Shown here piece after piece: positions 17,508 to 29,619 of a DNA stretch of 64,000 nt. A program made the translations under genes and the position numbers. Position 1 is the first letter of the stretch, and the number at the start of each line of letters is the position of its first letter. The stretch spans positions 1 to 64,000 of the forward strand of contig JADJZJ010000014.1 of the NCBI GenBank assembly GCA_016715765.1, given 5' to 3'. The stretch comes from Opitutaceae bacterium. GTDB taxonomy: Bacteria > Verrucomicrobiota > Verrucomicrobiia > Opitutales > Opitutaceae. Below the pieces are notes generated by a model. The model made no database searches. It had not been told where the DNA came from and worked only from the letters and a program-made list of their open reading frames with translations.

Positions 17508-19163
17508 TCAGCCCTTGGCGCCCTTCCTTCGCGGCTTTGCGCCTTTGCGCTTAACGCCTTTGGCCCCCTTGCGCTTGAGGTTGAGCGCCGCCGCGATGAA
17601 CGAGGCGAAGAGCGGATGCGCCCGGTTGGGCTTCGACTGGAACTCCGGGTGGAACTGCACCGCGAGGAACCACGGGTGATCCTTCAGCTCGACGATCTCC
17701 ACGAGGTTGCGCCGGGGATTGATGCCGCTCACGACCATGCCGCCGCGCTGGAGCTGGCCGACGTAGGCGTTGTTCACCTCGAAACGGTGGCGGTGGCGCT
17801 CGCGGATGCTGTCCGCCTTGTACGCCTTGTGCGCATGCGTGCCGGGCGTCAGGGCGCACTCATAGCTGCCGAGCCGCATGGTCGCGCCCTTGTCGATGAT
17901 CTTCTTCTGCTCCTCCATCATGTTGATGACGGGGTGCGCGGAATTCGGGTCGAACTCGGTGCTGTTCGCGCCCTTCAGCTTGAGCACGTTGCGGGCAAAT
18001 TCGATGACCGCGATCTGCAGGCCGAGGCAGAGGCCGTAATAGGGGATCTTGTGCTCCCGGGCGAAACGCGCGGCGGCGATCTTGCCCTCCGTGCCGCGGT
18101 CGCCGAAGCCGCCCGGCACCAGAATGCCGTCGAGCTTCCTCAAGACCGCCAGGCCGCCCTTCTTCTCCAGATCCTCGGCATCGATGCGCACGATGTTCAC
18201 GCGGCAATTGTTGGCGATGCCGGCGTGGGTCACGGACTCGTACACGGACTTGTAGGCGTCCTGCAGCTCGATGTACTTGCCCACGACGCCGATGGTGACC
18301 TCGTGCGCGGGATTGAGGATGCGGCCGACCATCTGCTCCCAGATGTTCTTCGCCGGCGGCGGGTTCTTGAGCTCGAAAAGGTCGATCACCAGCTGGTCCA
18401 GCCCCTCCTGCTGCAGGGCGAGCGGCAGTTCGTAGATGGAGTGCGCCACGTCGCGGCACTCGATCACGGCCTTCACCGGCACGTTGCAGAACATCGAGAG
18501 CTTGTCGCGCAGGCTGAGGTCGAGCGGATGGTCCGTGCGGCAGACGAGGATGTCGGGCTGGATGCCGATCTCGCGGAGCTTGGCCACGGACTGCTGCGTG
18601 GGCTTGGTCTTCAGTTCGCCGGCCGCGTTGAGATACGGCACCAGCGTGACGTGGATGAAGACCACGTCCTTCGGCCCAACCTCGAGGGCGAACTGCCGCA
18701 TCGCCTCCAGGAACGGCAGGCCCTCGATGTCGCCGGTCGTGCCGCCGATCTCGGTGATGAGGATGTCCGCATCCTTGCCGCCGGCGTAGATGCGCTCCTT
18801 GATCTCGTTGGTCACGTGCGGGATCACCTGCACGGTCTTGCCGAGGTAGTCGCCGCGGCGCTCCTTCTGGATCACCGACTCGTAGATCTGCCCGGACGAA
18901 AGGCTGTTGAGCCGCGAGAGCTTGCCGCTCGTGAAGCGCTCGTAGTGCCCGAGATCGAGATCGGTCTCCGCCCCGTCCTCCAGCACATACACCTCGCCGT
19001 GCTGGAACGGGCTCATCGTGCCGGGATCGACGTTCAGGTAGGGGTCGAACTTCTGGATGCGCACGGTCAGGCCGCGCATTTCCAGCAGCGCGCCAAGCGA
19101 AGCCGCTGTCAGGCCCTTGCCCAGCGACGAAACCACTCCGCCCGTCACGAAAATGTATTTCAT
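17508..19163 (-). CDS. pyrG: CTP synthase
   Basis: I chose ATG 19163 (MKYIFVTGGVVSSLGKGLTA); a TTG two codons earlier is unlikely. The 551-residue protein has the ammonia-ligase domain (P-loop GGVVSSLGKG, then FDPYLNVDPGTMSPFQHGEV) and a C-terminal class I glutamine amidotransferase domain with the nucleophile Cys in YYGLCLGLQ and the HPEF His/Glu pair. It makes CTP from UTP, ATP and glutamine. An unusual Lys/Arg/Gly/Ala tail (about 22 residues after AAALNLKRKG) is encoded by the gene-end repeat seen again before kdsA, so the natural C-terminus has been extended by repeat DNA. It is the probable first gene of a pyrG-kdsA unit. Confidence 0.97.
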   Translation of the reverse strand: MKYIFVTGGVVSSLGKGLTAASLGALLEMRGLTVRIQKFDPYLNVDPGTMSPFQHGEVYVLEDGAETDLDLGHYERFTSGKLSRLNSLSSGQIYESVIQKERRGDYLGKTVQVIPHVTNEIKERIYAGGKDADILITEIGGTTGDIEGLPFLEAMRQFALEVGPKDVVFIHVTLVPYLNAAGELKTKPTQQSVAKLREIGIQPDILVCRTDHPLDLSLRDKLSMFCNVPVKAVIECRDVAHSIYELPLALQQEGLDQLVIDLFELKNPPPAKNIWEQMVGRILNPAHEVTIGVVGKYIELQDAYKSVYESVTHAGIANNCRVNIVRIDAEDLEKKGGLAVLRKLDGILVPGGFGDRGTEGKIAAARFAREHKIPYYGLCLGLQIAVIEFARNVLKLKGANSTEFDPNSAHPVINMMEEQKKIIDKGATMRLGSYECALTPGTHAHKAYKADSIRERHRHRFEVNNAYVGQLQRGGMVVSGINPRRNLVEIVELKDHPWFLAVQFHPEFQSKPNRAHPLFASFIAAALNLKRKGAKGVKRKGAKPRRKGAKG

Positions 19164-19343
19164 CGGCAAGGGTTAAGCGGGGCGCTTTCGCGGTGACAAG
19201 AACAGAGTCCGCCTCCGGGCGGAGATTAGACGGGAAAAGCCGGCCTGGCAGCCGGGCGAATGACCCAAATGCCGGCGGATTAACGGTCGCCCGGCCGTTG
19301 CGGTCGCCCCTGGGAGCGCGGGCCGAGGGTTCGCTGGAATATC

Positions 19344-19429
19344 GTAGTGCCGGGCTTCAGCCGGCACAGGTTCGACAACGCCAAGTTACCGGCGTTGCGG
19401 TCCATGCGCGGGCTGAAGCACCGCGCTAC
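19344..19429. repeat. Family D hairpin repeat, copy 3
   Basis: GTAGTGCCGGGCTTCAGCCG ... GGCTGAAGCACCGCGCTAC. It is diverged from copies 1 and 2 but has the same two-hairpin plan. It sits in the 329-bp gap between pyrG and the Gfo/Idh gene, where nothing else was seen. Confidence 0.8.
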
Positions 19430-19492
19430 GAGGTCAGCAGTCCGGACCGGGGAGGATCTGCCCGACCACCCCGCGACTTCGCAGTGGGCCAC

Positions 19493-20545
19493 TCAACCCT
19501 TCACCGCCACCTCGCGGCCCTTCTCCTGCGACCGGTAGACCGCCTCGAGGATGCCGATGACCTTGATCGTCTCGGTCCACGGCACGGGCGAGGGCTTGTC
19601 ATTGATCACGCAGTCGGTGAAGGCCGCGATCTCGTTCCAGTGCGGGTGCGGCACGGCCGTCGGATTCGTCAGCGAACCCTGCGCATGCACGCCGTTGATC
19701 ACGGTGGTGAATTCCGCGTTCGGCCACTTGACCCCGCCCCTGGTGCCGAACAGCTGCGCGGTCATCTCCTCGTTCTCGGGCTGGTGGCACATCCAGGCCG
19801 CTTCCAGGACCATGGTGGCGCCGTTGTCGAAATGCACGAAACCGGCGGCGAAATCCTCGACCGAGAAACGCTTCCGGTCCCACTCGCCCCACAGGTTGGG
19901 GATGCCCTTGCCCTTCGCGAACATGGTGCGCGAGACGCCCGACACGCGCACGGGTTTGGGGAAGTCCATCAGCCAGAGGCAGAGATCGAGCGCATGCACG
20001 CCGATGTCCATGCAGGGACCGCCGCCGGAGAGCTTGGCGTCGATGAACCCCGCCGCGGGCGGCAGCCAGGCGCGGCGCATCGCGCGCACGCGGGCGTGAT
20101 AGGCCTCGCCGAGGTGGCCGGCATCCACCCAGGCCTTGGCGGCGACCGCCGGCGCGGTGAAGCGCTGGTGCTGCGCGGTCATGAGCTTGAGCTTTTTGCG
20201 GTCCGCGAGCTGCCCCATCTGGCGCACTTCGGCGGTGGAGACGGCGAGGGGTTTCTCGCACAGCACATGCCGGCCCGAATTCAGCGCCGCGAGGGCGGCG
20301 GGCGTGTGCACCTTGTTGGGCGTGCAGATGTCCACCGCATCGAGATCGAGATTCAGCAGGTCGCGGTAGTCCGTGAAGGCATGCTTCGCACCCGCGGCGG
20401 CCGCGGCCTTCTTCGCCGTGGCTTCGGAGACGTCGGCCACGCCGACAATCTCAACTTCCGGGAGGTTCTTCCAGCCGGGGATGTGGACGGCCTGGGCGAT
20501 GCCGCCACCACCAATCAGGCCGACACGGAATTTGCGGGTATTCAT
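19493..20545 (-). CDS. Gfo/Idh/MocA family NAD(P)-dependent oxidoreductase
   Basis: This is 350 residues from ATG 20545 (MNTRKFRVGLIGGGGIAQAV); open frame upstream of it is only repeat or antisense sequence. The Rossmann loop GLIGGGGIAQAVHIPG, the CTPNKVH strand and the family signature CEKPLAVS (residues about 95-102) are clear. The C-terminal dimerisation half contains GGGPCMDIGVHALDLCLWLM, which carries the catalytic D-x-x-x-H pattern. Substrates of this family are sugars, inositols or their derivatives. It is divergently transcribed from a PfkB kinase 132 bp away, so the shared gap (20546-20677) probably holds both promoters. The sugar substrate cannot be read. Confidence 0.92.
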   Translation of the reverse strand: MNTRKFRVGLIGGGGIAQAVHIPGWKNLPEVEIVGVADVSEATAKKAAAAAGAKHAFTDYRDLLNLDLDAVDICTPNKVHTPAALAALNSGRHVLCEKPLAVSTAEVRQMGQLADRKKLKLMTAQHQRFTAPAVAAKAWVDAGHLGEAYHARVRAMRRAWLPPAAGFIDAKLSGGGPCMDIGVHALDLCLWLMDFPKPVRVSGVSRTMFAKGKGIPNLWGEWDRKRFSVEDFAAGFVHFDNGATMVLEAAWMCHQPENEEMTAQLFGTRGGVKWPNAEFTTVINGVHAQGSLTNPTAVPHPHWNEIAAFTDCVINDKPSPVPWTETIKVIGILEAVYRSQEKGREVAVKG

Positions 20546-20677
20546 GGGGATATTCACTGCTAGCGATGCCGCGCCCGACCCGCGGCGACAATCCCAAAAC
20601 CCTCCGCCGGTCCGCCCGACGTTGAACAATCTTGTTGCCGGGCCGGCGCGGCTCCGTTGAACCTGCCGGGACCTGTC

Positions 20678-21568
20678 ATGACCGCCGCCCGTCCCTCCCT
20701 GCTGTGCTTCGGCGAGATCCTGTGGGACTTTCTGCCGGCGGGACTTTTCCCCGGCGGCGCCCCGTTCAACGTGGCCTACCACCTGCACCGCCAGGGCACC
20801 GGCGTGCTGGTGGTTTCCGCCGTGGGCAGCGACCTGCTCGGAGACGAGTTGCGGCGGCGCCTGGAAGGCTGGGGTCTGGACACCGCCGGCATTGCCCGCC
20901 ACCCCGACCTGCCCACGGGTCACGTCCGCGCCACCGTCTCGGCCCGGGGAGATGCCTCGTACGAAATCGTCACCAACGTGGCCTGGGACCGCATCACGCT
21001 CACCGAGGAGGTGCTGCGCCGGGCGCACGCCGCCGGCGGACTGATCTACGGCTCCCTTTCCCAGCGCTCCCCGGCCAACCTCGCCGCCCTGCACCAACTG
21101 CTCGCGGCCCTGCCGGCCGCTGCCTGGCGGATCTTCGACGTCAACTTGCGTCCGCCCCATGACGACCCGGCCCTGGTGTTCCGCCTCGCCGCCGGCGCCA
21201 CCCTGCTGAAACTCAATTCCGCCGAAGCCGCCCGACTCGTCGCCAACCAACCCGAATCCGCCGGCCGCGAAGAGTCCGACGCCCGCGCCCTCGCCGCCCG
21301 GACCGGTTGTCCCACCGTCTGCATCACGGCCGGGGCCCGCGGCGCCGGTTTGCTGCGATCCGGTCAATGGCATTGGGAGGCCGGCCGGCCGGTGGCCGTG
21401 GCCGACACCGTGGGGTCCGGCGACGCCTTTCTCGCCGCGCTGGTGATCAGCCTGATGGAGTCAAAGTTGTCCGATGCCGCCAGCCTCGCCCGCGCCTGCC
21501 GCATCGGCGAATGGGTCGCCACCCGGCACGGCGCCACGCCGGAGTACCCGGCTGGCGACAAATTGTAG
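20678..21568 (+). CDS. PfkB family carbohydrate kinase (fructokinase-like)
   Basis: I chose ATG 20678 (MTAARPSLLCFGEILWDFLP); an in-frame TTG at 20657 is less likely. The 296-residue protein has the PfkB N-terminal motif GGAPFNVAYHLHRQG (residues about 27-41) and the C-terminal anion-hole motif ADTVGSGDAFLAAL with the catalytic Asp. The GEILWDFLP start and RIFDVNLRPP strand fit the fructokinase-like subgroup. It phosphorylates a sugar with ATP. Divergence with the Gfo/Idh oxidoreductase suggests a small sugar-use module. Its TAG stop (21566-21568) is inside the first bases of a composite GTAG hairpin. Confidence 0.92.
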   Translation: MTAARPSLLCFGEILWDFLPAGLFPGGAPFNVAYHLHRQGTGVLVVSAVGSDLLGDELRRRLEGWGLDTAGIARHPDLPTGHVRATVSARGDASYEIVTNVAWDRITLTEEVLRRAHAAGGLIYGSLSQRSPANLAALHQLLAALPAAAWRIFDVNLRPPHDDPALVFRLAAGATLLKLNSAEAARLVANQPESAGREESDARALAARTGCPTVCITAGARGAGLLRSGQWHWEAGRPVAVADTVGSGDAFLAALVISLMESKLSDAASLARACRIGEWVATRHGATPEYPAGDKL

Positions 21569-21736
21569 GGCGGGGATTCCGATCCCCGCCTTTCGTGGAC
21601 TTTCCGACGCTGGCATCCAATCTTTCTCGTACTCTTAATCGTTCTCTTTCTCCTGCCCTGGGGTTTGGCGAACGATTGCGACCGAGGGCGGTCGCGCTCC
21701 CAGGCGGGGATCGGAATCCCCGCCCTTGTTGCTACA
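21564..21736. repeat. Composite nested repeat (B-J-E-B'), copy 2
   Basis: TGTAGGGCGGGGATTCCGAT...CCCGCC, then CCAATCTTTCTCGTACTC... (pyrimidine tract), GATTGCGACCGAGGGCGGTC, GGCGGGGATCGGAATCCCCG and GCTACA. It has the same order as 15690-15864. It lies in the gap between the convergent pfkB and SDR genes. Confidence 0.85.
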
Positions 21737-21748
21737 ACCGTCCAAACC

Positions 21749-22459
21749 TCACACATCCCCCAGCTGCGGCCGCAGGATGATTTCCTCGACCACGGTCCGC
21801 CGGCTCAGCCGGTAGATGTCGAGGAACGCCCGCGCCACATCCCCGGCGGGCATCATCCGTTGCTCGGGCACGCCGCTGCCGCTCCAGGAGGGTGAAAACG
21901 TCGCCCCCGGGCACACCAGGGTCACGCGGACACCCTTGGTCTTGAGTTCCTCGCGCATGACCTTGGTCAGTCCGGTCACGCCGAACTTGGCGGCGCAGTA
22001 GGCCGCGCCTCCCGGGTAGGCCTGCAGGCCGGCGATCGATCCCATGTTGAAGACATCGCCGCGGCCGCGCTCGACCATGGCCGGCACGAAGGCCTGCGAC
22101 ACCAGCAGGACGCTGCGCAGGTTCGCCGTCAGCTGGGCATCGAACTGCGCCGGGCTCAGCTCCAGAAAGGAAGCCGGGCGGAACACTCCGGCGTTGTTGA
22201 TCAGCACGTCCACCTGGCCGAACCGCTTGCGGACGGCATGGGCCATCGCCGTGACGGCCCCGGCGTCGCCCACATCGCAGGCAAACCCGGCGGCCGTGGC
22301 GCCCAGCTTTTCACAGGCGCGGGCCACCAGGTTGAGGTTCCGCACATTGCGGGCCACGAGCGCCAGCCGCACCCCGCGCACCTCGCGGGCAAACGTCTTC
22401 GCGATCGCCGCGCCAATCCCCTGCGAAGCCCCGGTGATGAGAATGACAGTTTTGGCCAT
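21749..22459 (-). CDS. Short-chain dehydrogenase, sepiapterin reductase-like
   Basis: I chose ATG 22459 (MAKTVILITGASQGIGAAIA). The 236-residue SDR has TGASQGIG cofactor binding, DVGDAGAV, the NNAG motif (LINNAGVF), the catalytic Ser in NMGSIAG and the Y-x-x-x-K pair in YCAAK. The C-terminus RTVVEEIILRPQLGDV resembles what I recall of the bacterial sepiapterin reductase from Chlorobium. It lies downstream of PTPS and folE2 on the same strand, which supports a pterin role, but many generic SDRs share these motifs. If correct, it would reduce 6-pyruvoyl-tetrahydropterin or sepiapterin to tetrahydrobiopterin with NADPH. Confidence 0.8.
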   Translation of the reverse strand: MAKTVILITGASQGIGAAIAKTFAREVRGVRLALVARNVRNLNLVARACEKLGATAAGFACDVGDAGAVTAMAHAVRKRFGQVDVLINNAGVFRPASFLELSPAQFDAQLTANLRSVLLVSQAFVPAMVERGRGDVFNMGSIAGLQAYPGGAAYCAAKFGVTGLTKVMREELKTKGVRVTLVCPGATFSPSWSGSGVPEQRMMPAGDVARAFLDIYRLSRRTVVEEIILRPQLGDV

Positions 22460-22466
22460 GGGACGA

Positions 22467-22558
22467 GTTGAGCGCAAAGACGCGAAGACGCGAAGCCCCT
22501 TTTCAAATGAATCCGTCTTGGCGGCCGACCTTCGCGCCTTCGCGTCTTTGCGCTTAAC
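22467..22558. repeat. Inverted word-type repeat in pterin cluster
   Basis: AGCGCAAAGACGCGAAGACG (22470 region) pairs with CGCGCCTTCGCGTCTTTGCG near 22540. It fills the 102-bp gap between folE2 and the SDR gene. Confidence 0.75.
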
Positions 22559-22561
22559 GCC

Positions 22562-23539
<978 letters not shown>

Positions 23540-23614
23540 GTCGTTTTTCTAATGCGGGGTGGGTGGCCAGGCGGTTGGGACGATAACCGTAGGCCCGGTG
23601 GGGTGGCACCGGAC

Positions 23615-24091
23615 TTAGCTGGCCTCGGGACCAAAGTATTCGGCGTAGTTGCGCGGGGTTTCGTAGAGCCGCACGCAGTGCAGCCGGCCCGCCCGGATGT
23701 GCGGCGCGATCTCGTTCCAAAAGGCGATGACGAGGTTCTCGGTGGAGGGGATGATGTCGCGCAGGAAATCCACCTCCTCGTTGAGGTTGCGGTGGTCGCA
23801 GCGGTCCACGACCGCCGCGTGGAGGATGCGCTTCAGCTCGGCGAGATCGATGAGGTAGCCGGTCACCGGGTCGGGCTGGCCCTTGACCGTGACCTCGAGC
23901 ACGTAGTTGTGCCCGTGCCAGTGCGGGTTGGTGCACAGGCCGTACTGCCTTTGGTTCCAGGCCAGGCTCTTCGTCGGATTGTAAAGCCGGTGCGCCGCGT
24001 TGAAATGCACCTGCCGCGTGATGCACACGGTGCCCGCGAGCACGCGCGGGGGGCGCACGGAGGCGGGGCGGCGTTTGGACTTGGCGGGCAT
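23615..24091 (-). CDS. 6-pyruvoyl-tetrahydropterin synthase family protein
   Basis: I chose ATG 24091 (MPAKSKRRPASVRPPRVLAG); the longer frame from 24130 adds unlikely residues. The 158-residue protein binds zinc by H in HFNAAHRL and the HGH of CTNPHWHGHNYVLEVTV. The Cys lies six residues before HGH, the spacing of the eukaryote-like PTPS-II group rather than the CxxxHGH of QueD. TENLVIAFWNEI and VRLYETPRNYAEY complete the T-fold. It would convert dihydroneopterin triphosphate to 6-pyruvoyl-tetrahydropterin. It leads the cluster PTPS-folE2-SDR. A QueD-like role cannot be excluded from sequence alone. Confidence 0.88.
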   Translation of the reverse strand: MPAKSKRRPASVRPPRVLAGTVCITRQVHFNAAHRLYNPTKSLAWNQRQYGLCTNPHWHGHNYVLEVTVKGQPDPVTGYLIDLAELKRILHAAVVDRCDHRNLNEEVDFLRDIIPSTENLVIAFWNEIAPHIRAGRLHCVRLYETPRNYAEYFGPEAS

Positions 24092-24164
24092 GTGAAGGGT
24101 CAAGCGAAGCCATCCGCGCCCCGGCGTCAACTCATGGCCCGGGTTATTTCCCCGCCCCGCGCCC

Positions 24165-24305
24165 CCACAATCTTTCTCTTTCGTCTTTATCTTTCTCTTT
24201 CGTCAGTGGTCCGTCGGCCCGAATCGTTCTCATTCTCTTTCTCGTTCTCGAACACCCACGCCGCGCGTTGAGAACGAGTACGAGTACGAGAACGAATAAG
24301 AGGAA
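24165..24305. repeat. Family J pyrimidine/purine palindrome, copy 1
   Basis: It starts with ATCTTTCTCTTTCGTCTTTA tracts, then CGTTCTCATTCTCTTTCTCG, followed by the purine arm GAGAACGAGTACGAGTACGA. It is an imperfect inverted repeat made almost only of pyrimidines on one side and purines on the other. It lies between the divergent PTPS and sugar-nucleotide genes. Confidence 0.75.
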
Positions 24306-24374
24306 GGGGCCATCCGCGCCGTTGGAAACAAATTGAACCCCGCGCGCCGCTGGCACTGACTGGACCCCGCTCCC

Positions 24375-25217
24375 ATGAACATCCGCAAGGCCCTGATCAC
24401 CGCGGCCAATCCCCAACAGCGCCAGCTGCCATTGCAAATCCTCATCGGCTCGCAGGGCGAACCCAAGTCCGCCCTGCAGCTCCTGCTGGAGGAGGCCGCC
24501 GGCGCCGGCATCGAGGAGTTCTGCGTCGTGGTCTGCCCGGGCGACGAGCCGGCCTACGCCGAGGCCTGCGGACCCCTGCGCACGCGGGTGCGCTTTGCCG
24601 AGCAGAGGGAGCCGCGGGGCTACGGCCACGCGGTGCTCAGCGGCCGCGAGTTCTGCGGCGACACCCCGTTCCTCCATCTGGTTGGCGACCATATTCCAGT
24701 CGCCACCGGCCCGGTCAGTTGCGCCCGCCAGCTGATCGACATCGCCGTGGCCCAGAACACCCCGGTTTCCGCCGTCCAGCCCACCCGGGAAAACCTGCTC
24801 ACCTCCTTCGGCGCGGTCGGCGGCAAACTGGTCGGCGGCGATCTCCCGCTCTACCAGGTCGAGGCGGTCCTGGAAAAACCCACGCCCACCGTCGCGGAGC
24901 AGGAACTGCTCGTGCCGGGCCTGCGGGCGGGATTTTTCCTGTGCTTCTTCGGCATGCATGTGCTCGACGCCGACATCTTCAGCCTGCTCGACCAGCAGCT
25001 GGCCGCGGCCCCCGGCCGCCGGCTGAGCCTCTCCCCCGCCCTGCATGCCCTCGCCGCCCGGCGGCGCTACCTGGCCTTCGCCGTGGCCGGCCAGCGCTAT
25101 GACATCGGCGCCCCCTACGGCCTGCTCTTCGCCCAGTTCGCCCTGGCCCTCGCCGGCCGGGACCGCGATCCGGTGCTGACCCAACTGGTCGAACTGCTCG
25201 CTCAACGCCCGCGCTGA
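24375..25217 (+). CDS. GalU-like sugar nucleotidyltransferase
   Basis: This is 280 residues from ATG 24375. It aligns by eye with UTP-glucose-1-phosphate uridylyltransferases: start ITAANPQQRQLPLQ (where GalU has PAAGLGTRMLPAT), then PKSALQLLLEEA, FLHLVGDHIP and the near-C-terminal GQRYDIGAPYGLLFAQFALA. The Gly-rich nucleotide loop is unusual (AANPQQR instead of AAGxGTR), so activity or substrate may differ. It ends 3 bp before the next gene, a GHMP kinase/UDP-sugar pyrophosphorylase fusion, so the two are almost certainly co-translated and may act in one nucleotide-sugar pathway. Confidence 0.8.
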   Translation: MNIRKALITAANPQQRQLPLQILIGSQGEPKSALQLLLEEAAGAGIEEFCVVVCPGDEPAYAEACGPLRTRVRFAEQREPRGYGHAVLSGREFCGDTPFLHLVGDHIPVATGPVSCARQLIDIAVAQNTPVSAVQPTRENLLTSFGAVGGKLVGGDLPLYQVEAVLEKPTPTVAEQELLVPGLRAGFFLCFFGMHVLDADIFSLLDQQLAAAPGRRLSLSPALHALAARRRYLAFAVAGQRYDIGAPYGLLFAQFALALAGRDRDPVLTQLVELLAQRPR

Positions 25218-25220
25218 GCC

Positions 25221-28538
<3,318 letters not shown>

Positions 28539-28544
28539 TTCCGA

Positions 28545-28738
28545 CTCTTTCTCTTTCCTCTTTATCTTTCTCTTTCGTCAGGGTCCATCCCCTCCGAAAC
28601 ATCGTACTCGTTCTCGTTCTCGTACTCGTTCTCGACGTTTACCGTGCTCTTTTCGAGAACGAGAACGAGAACGAGAACGAGGATGGACCGAACCGAATCC
28701 CTGACGAAAGAGAAAGATAAAGAGGAAAGAAGAAAGAA
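28545..28738. repeat. Family J pyrimidine/purine nested palindrome, copy 2
   Basis: The outer arms TCTTTCTCTTTCCTCTTTAT and ATAAAGAGGAAAGAAGAAAG and the inner arms CGTTCTCGTTCTCGTACTCG and CGAGAACGAGAACGAGAACG enclose a short centre. About 190 bp of strand-biased sequence follow the fusion gene. It is the most regular copy of the family. Confidence 0.85.
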
Positions 28739-28813
28739 ACGGGGGCTAATTGCCCTCATCCGGACCGGATTTTCCATTGCGCCACACCCCACGCGGGGGC
28801 ATGCAGACCACCG

Positions 28814-29611
28814 ATGGCCATGCGATTTTGCATTCTCGGCAGCGGCAGTGCCGGCAACGCCGCGCTCCTCCGGACGGAGGGCGCGCGGGTGCTGATCGAT
28901 GCCGGCTTCTCCGCCCGCAAGCTCGGGACCATGCTGGCGGCCATCGGGGAGAGCCTGGAACATATCGACGCCATCTTTCTCACCCATGAGCACGGCGACC
29001 ACGCCGCCGCCCTCGACGGCCTGAAAAGGCACCCGCACATCCGCGTCTTTGCCAACGCCGCCACCGCCCGGGCGGTCCAGGCCGGCCTGACCCACAAGCC
29101 CGACTGGCAGATTTTCGAAACCGGCAGCGTCTTCCGCTACCGCGACCTCGAGGTGCACAGTTTTTCCGTGCCCCACGACGCCCATGAGCCGGTCGGTTTC
29201 CGCTTCACGTCCGGCAACGAGGGCGACCTGTTCGCCCCGCGCCGCAGCCTGGCCTGGGTCACCGACCTGGGCTACGCCCCGCAGCACGTGCACGAGCACC
29301 TGCGCGCGGCCGACGTCGTCGTGCTCGAATCCAACTACTCCGCCGAGCTGCTCCAGGCCGATCCCAAGCGGCCCTGGTCGCTGAAGCAGCGCATCAGCGG
29401 CCGGCACGGGCACCTGTCCAACCAGCACGCCCGCGAACTCATCGAGGCGGTCGGCACCCGGCACTGGCGCCATGTCTTCCTCGCCCACCTCAGCCGCGAC
29501 TGCAACACGGTCGCCGCCGTCGAGGCGGCCTGCGCCGCGCCGCTGACCCTGCTGCAGTGCGCCTATTCCATCGTCGCCCCCGGCGGCGGCACCCCCGTCC
29601 ACGATTTTTAA
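28814..29611 (+). CDS. MBL-fold metallohydrolase (YycJ/WalJ-like)
   Basis: This is 265 residues from ATG 28814 (MAMRFCILGSGSAGNAALLR). The zinc motif HxHxDH is seen as THEHGDH at residues about 56-62. VPHDAHEPVGFRF, VTDLGYAPQHV, VLESNYSAELLQ and the C-terminal HLSRDCNT complete the family pattern of the WalJ/YycJ branch, which also reads GSGSxGN at its start. Members are nuclease-like or regulatory hydrolases. It is 8 bp upstream of pyruvate kinase, hence probably co-transcribed. Confidence 0.88.
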   Translation: MAMRFCILGSGSAGNAALLRTEGARVLIDAGFSARKLGTMLAAIGESLEHIDAIFLTHEHGDHAAALDGLKRHPHIRVFANAATARAVQAGLTHKPDWQIFETGSVFRYRDLEVHSFSVPHDAHEPVGFRFTSGNEGDLFAPRRSLAWVTDLGYAPQHVHEHLRAADVVVLESNYSAELLQADPKRPWSLKQRISGRHGHLSNQHARELIEAVGTRHWRHVFLAHLSRDCNTVAAVEAACAAPLTLLQCAYSIVAPGGGTPVHDF

Positions 29612-29619
29612 ACCACACC

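Noticed and set aside
28545..28738. Short regular repeats resembling a CRISPR array or tandem satellite
   Set aside because: The words are inverted, not direct repeats with unique spacers of constant length, and no cas gene is near.
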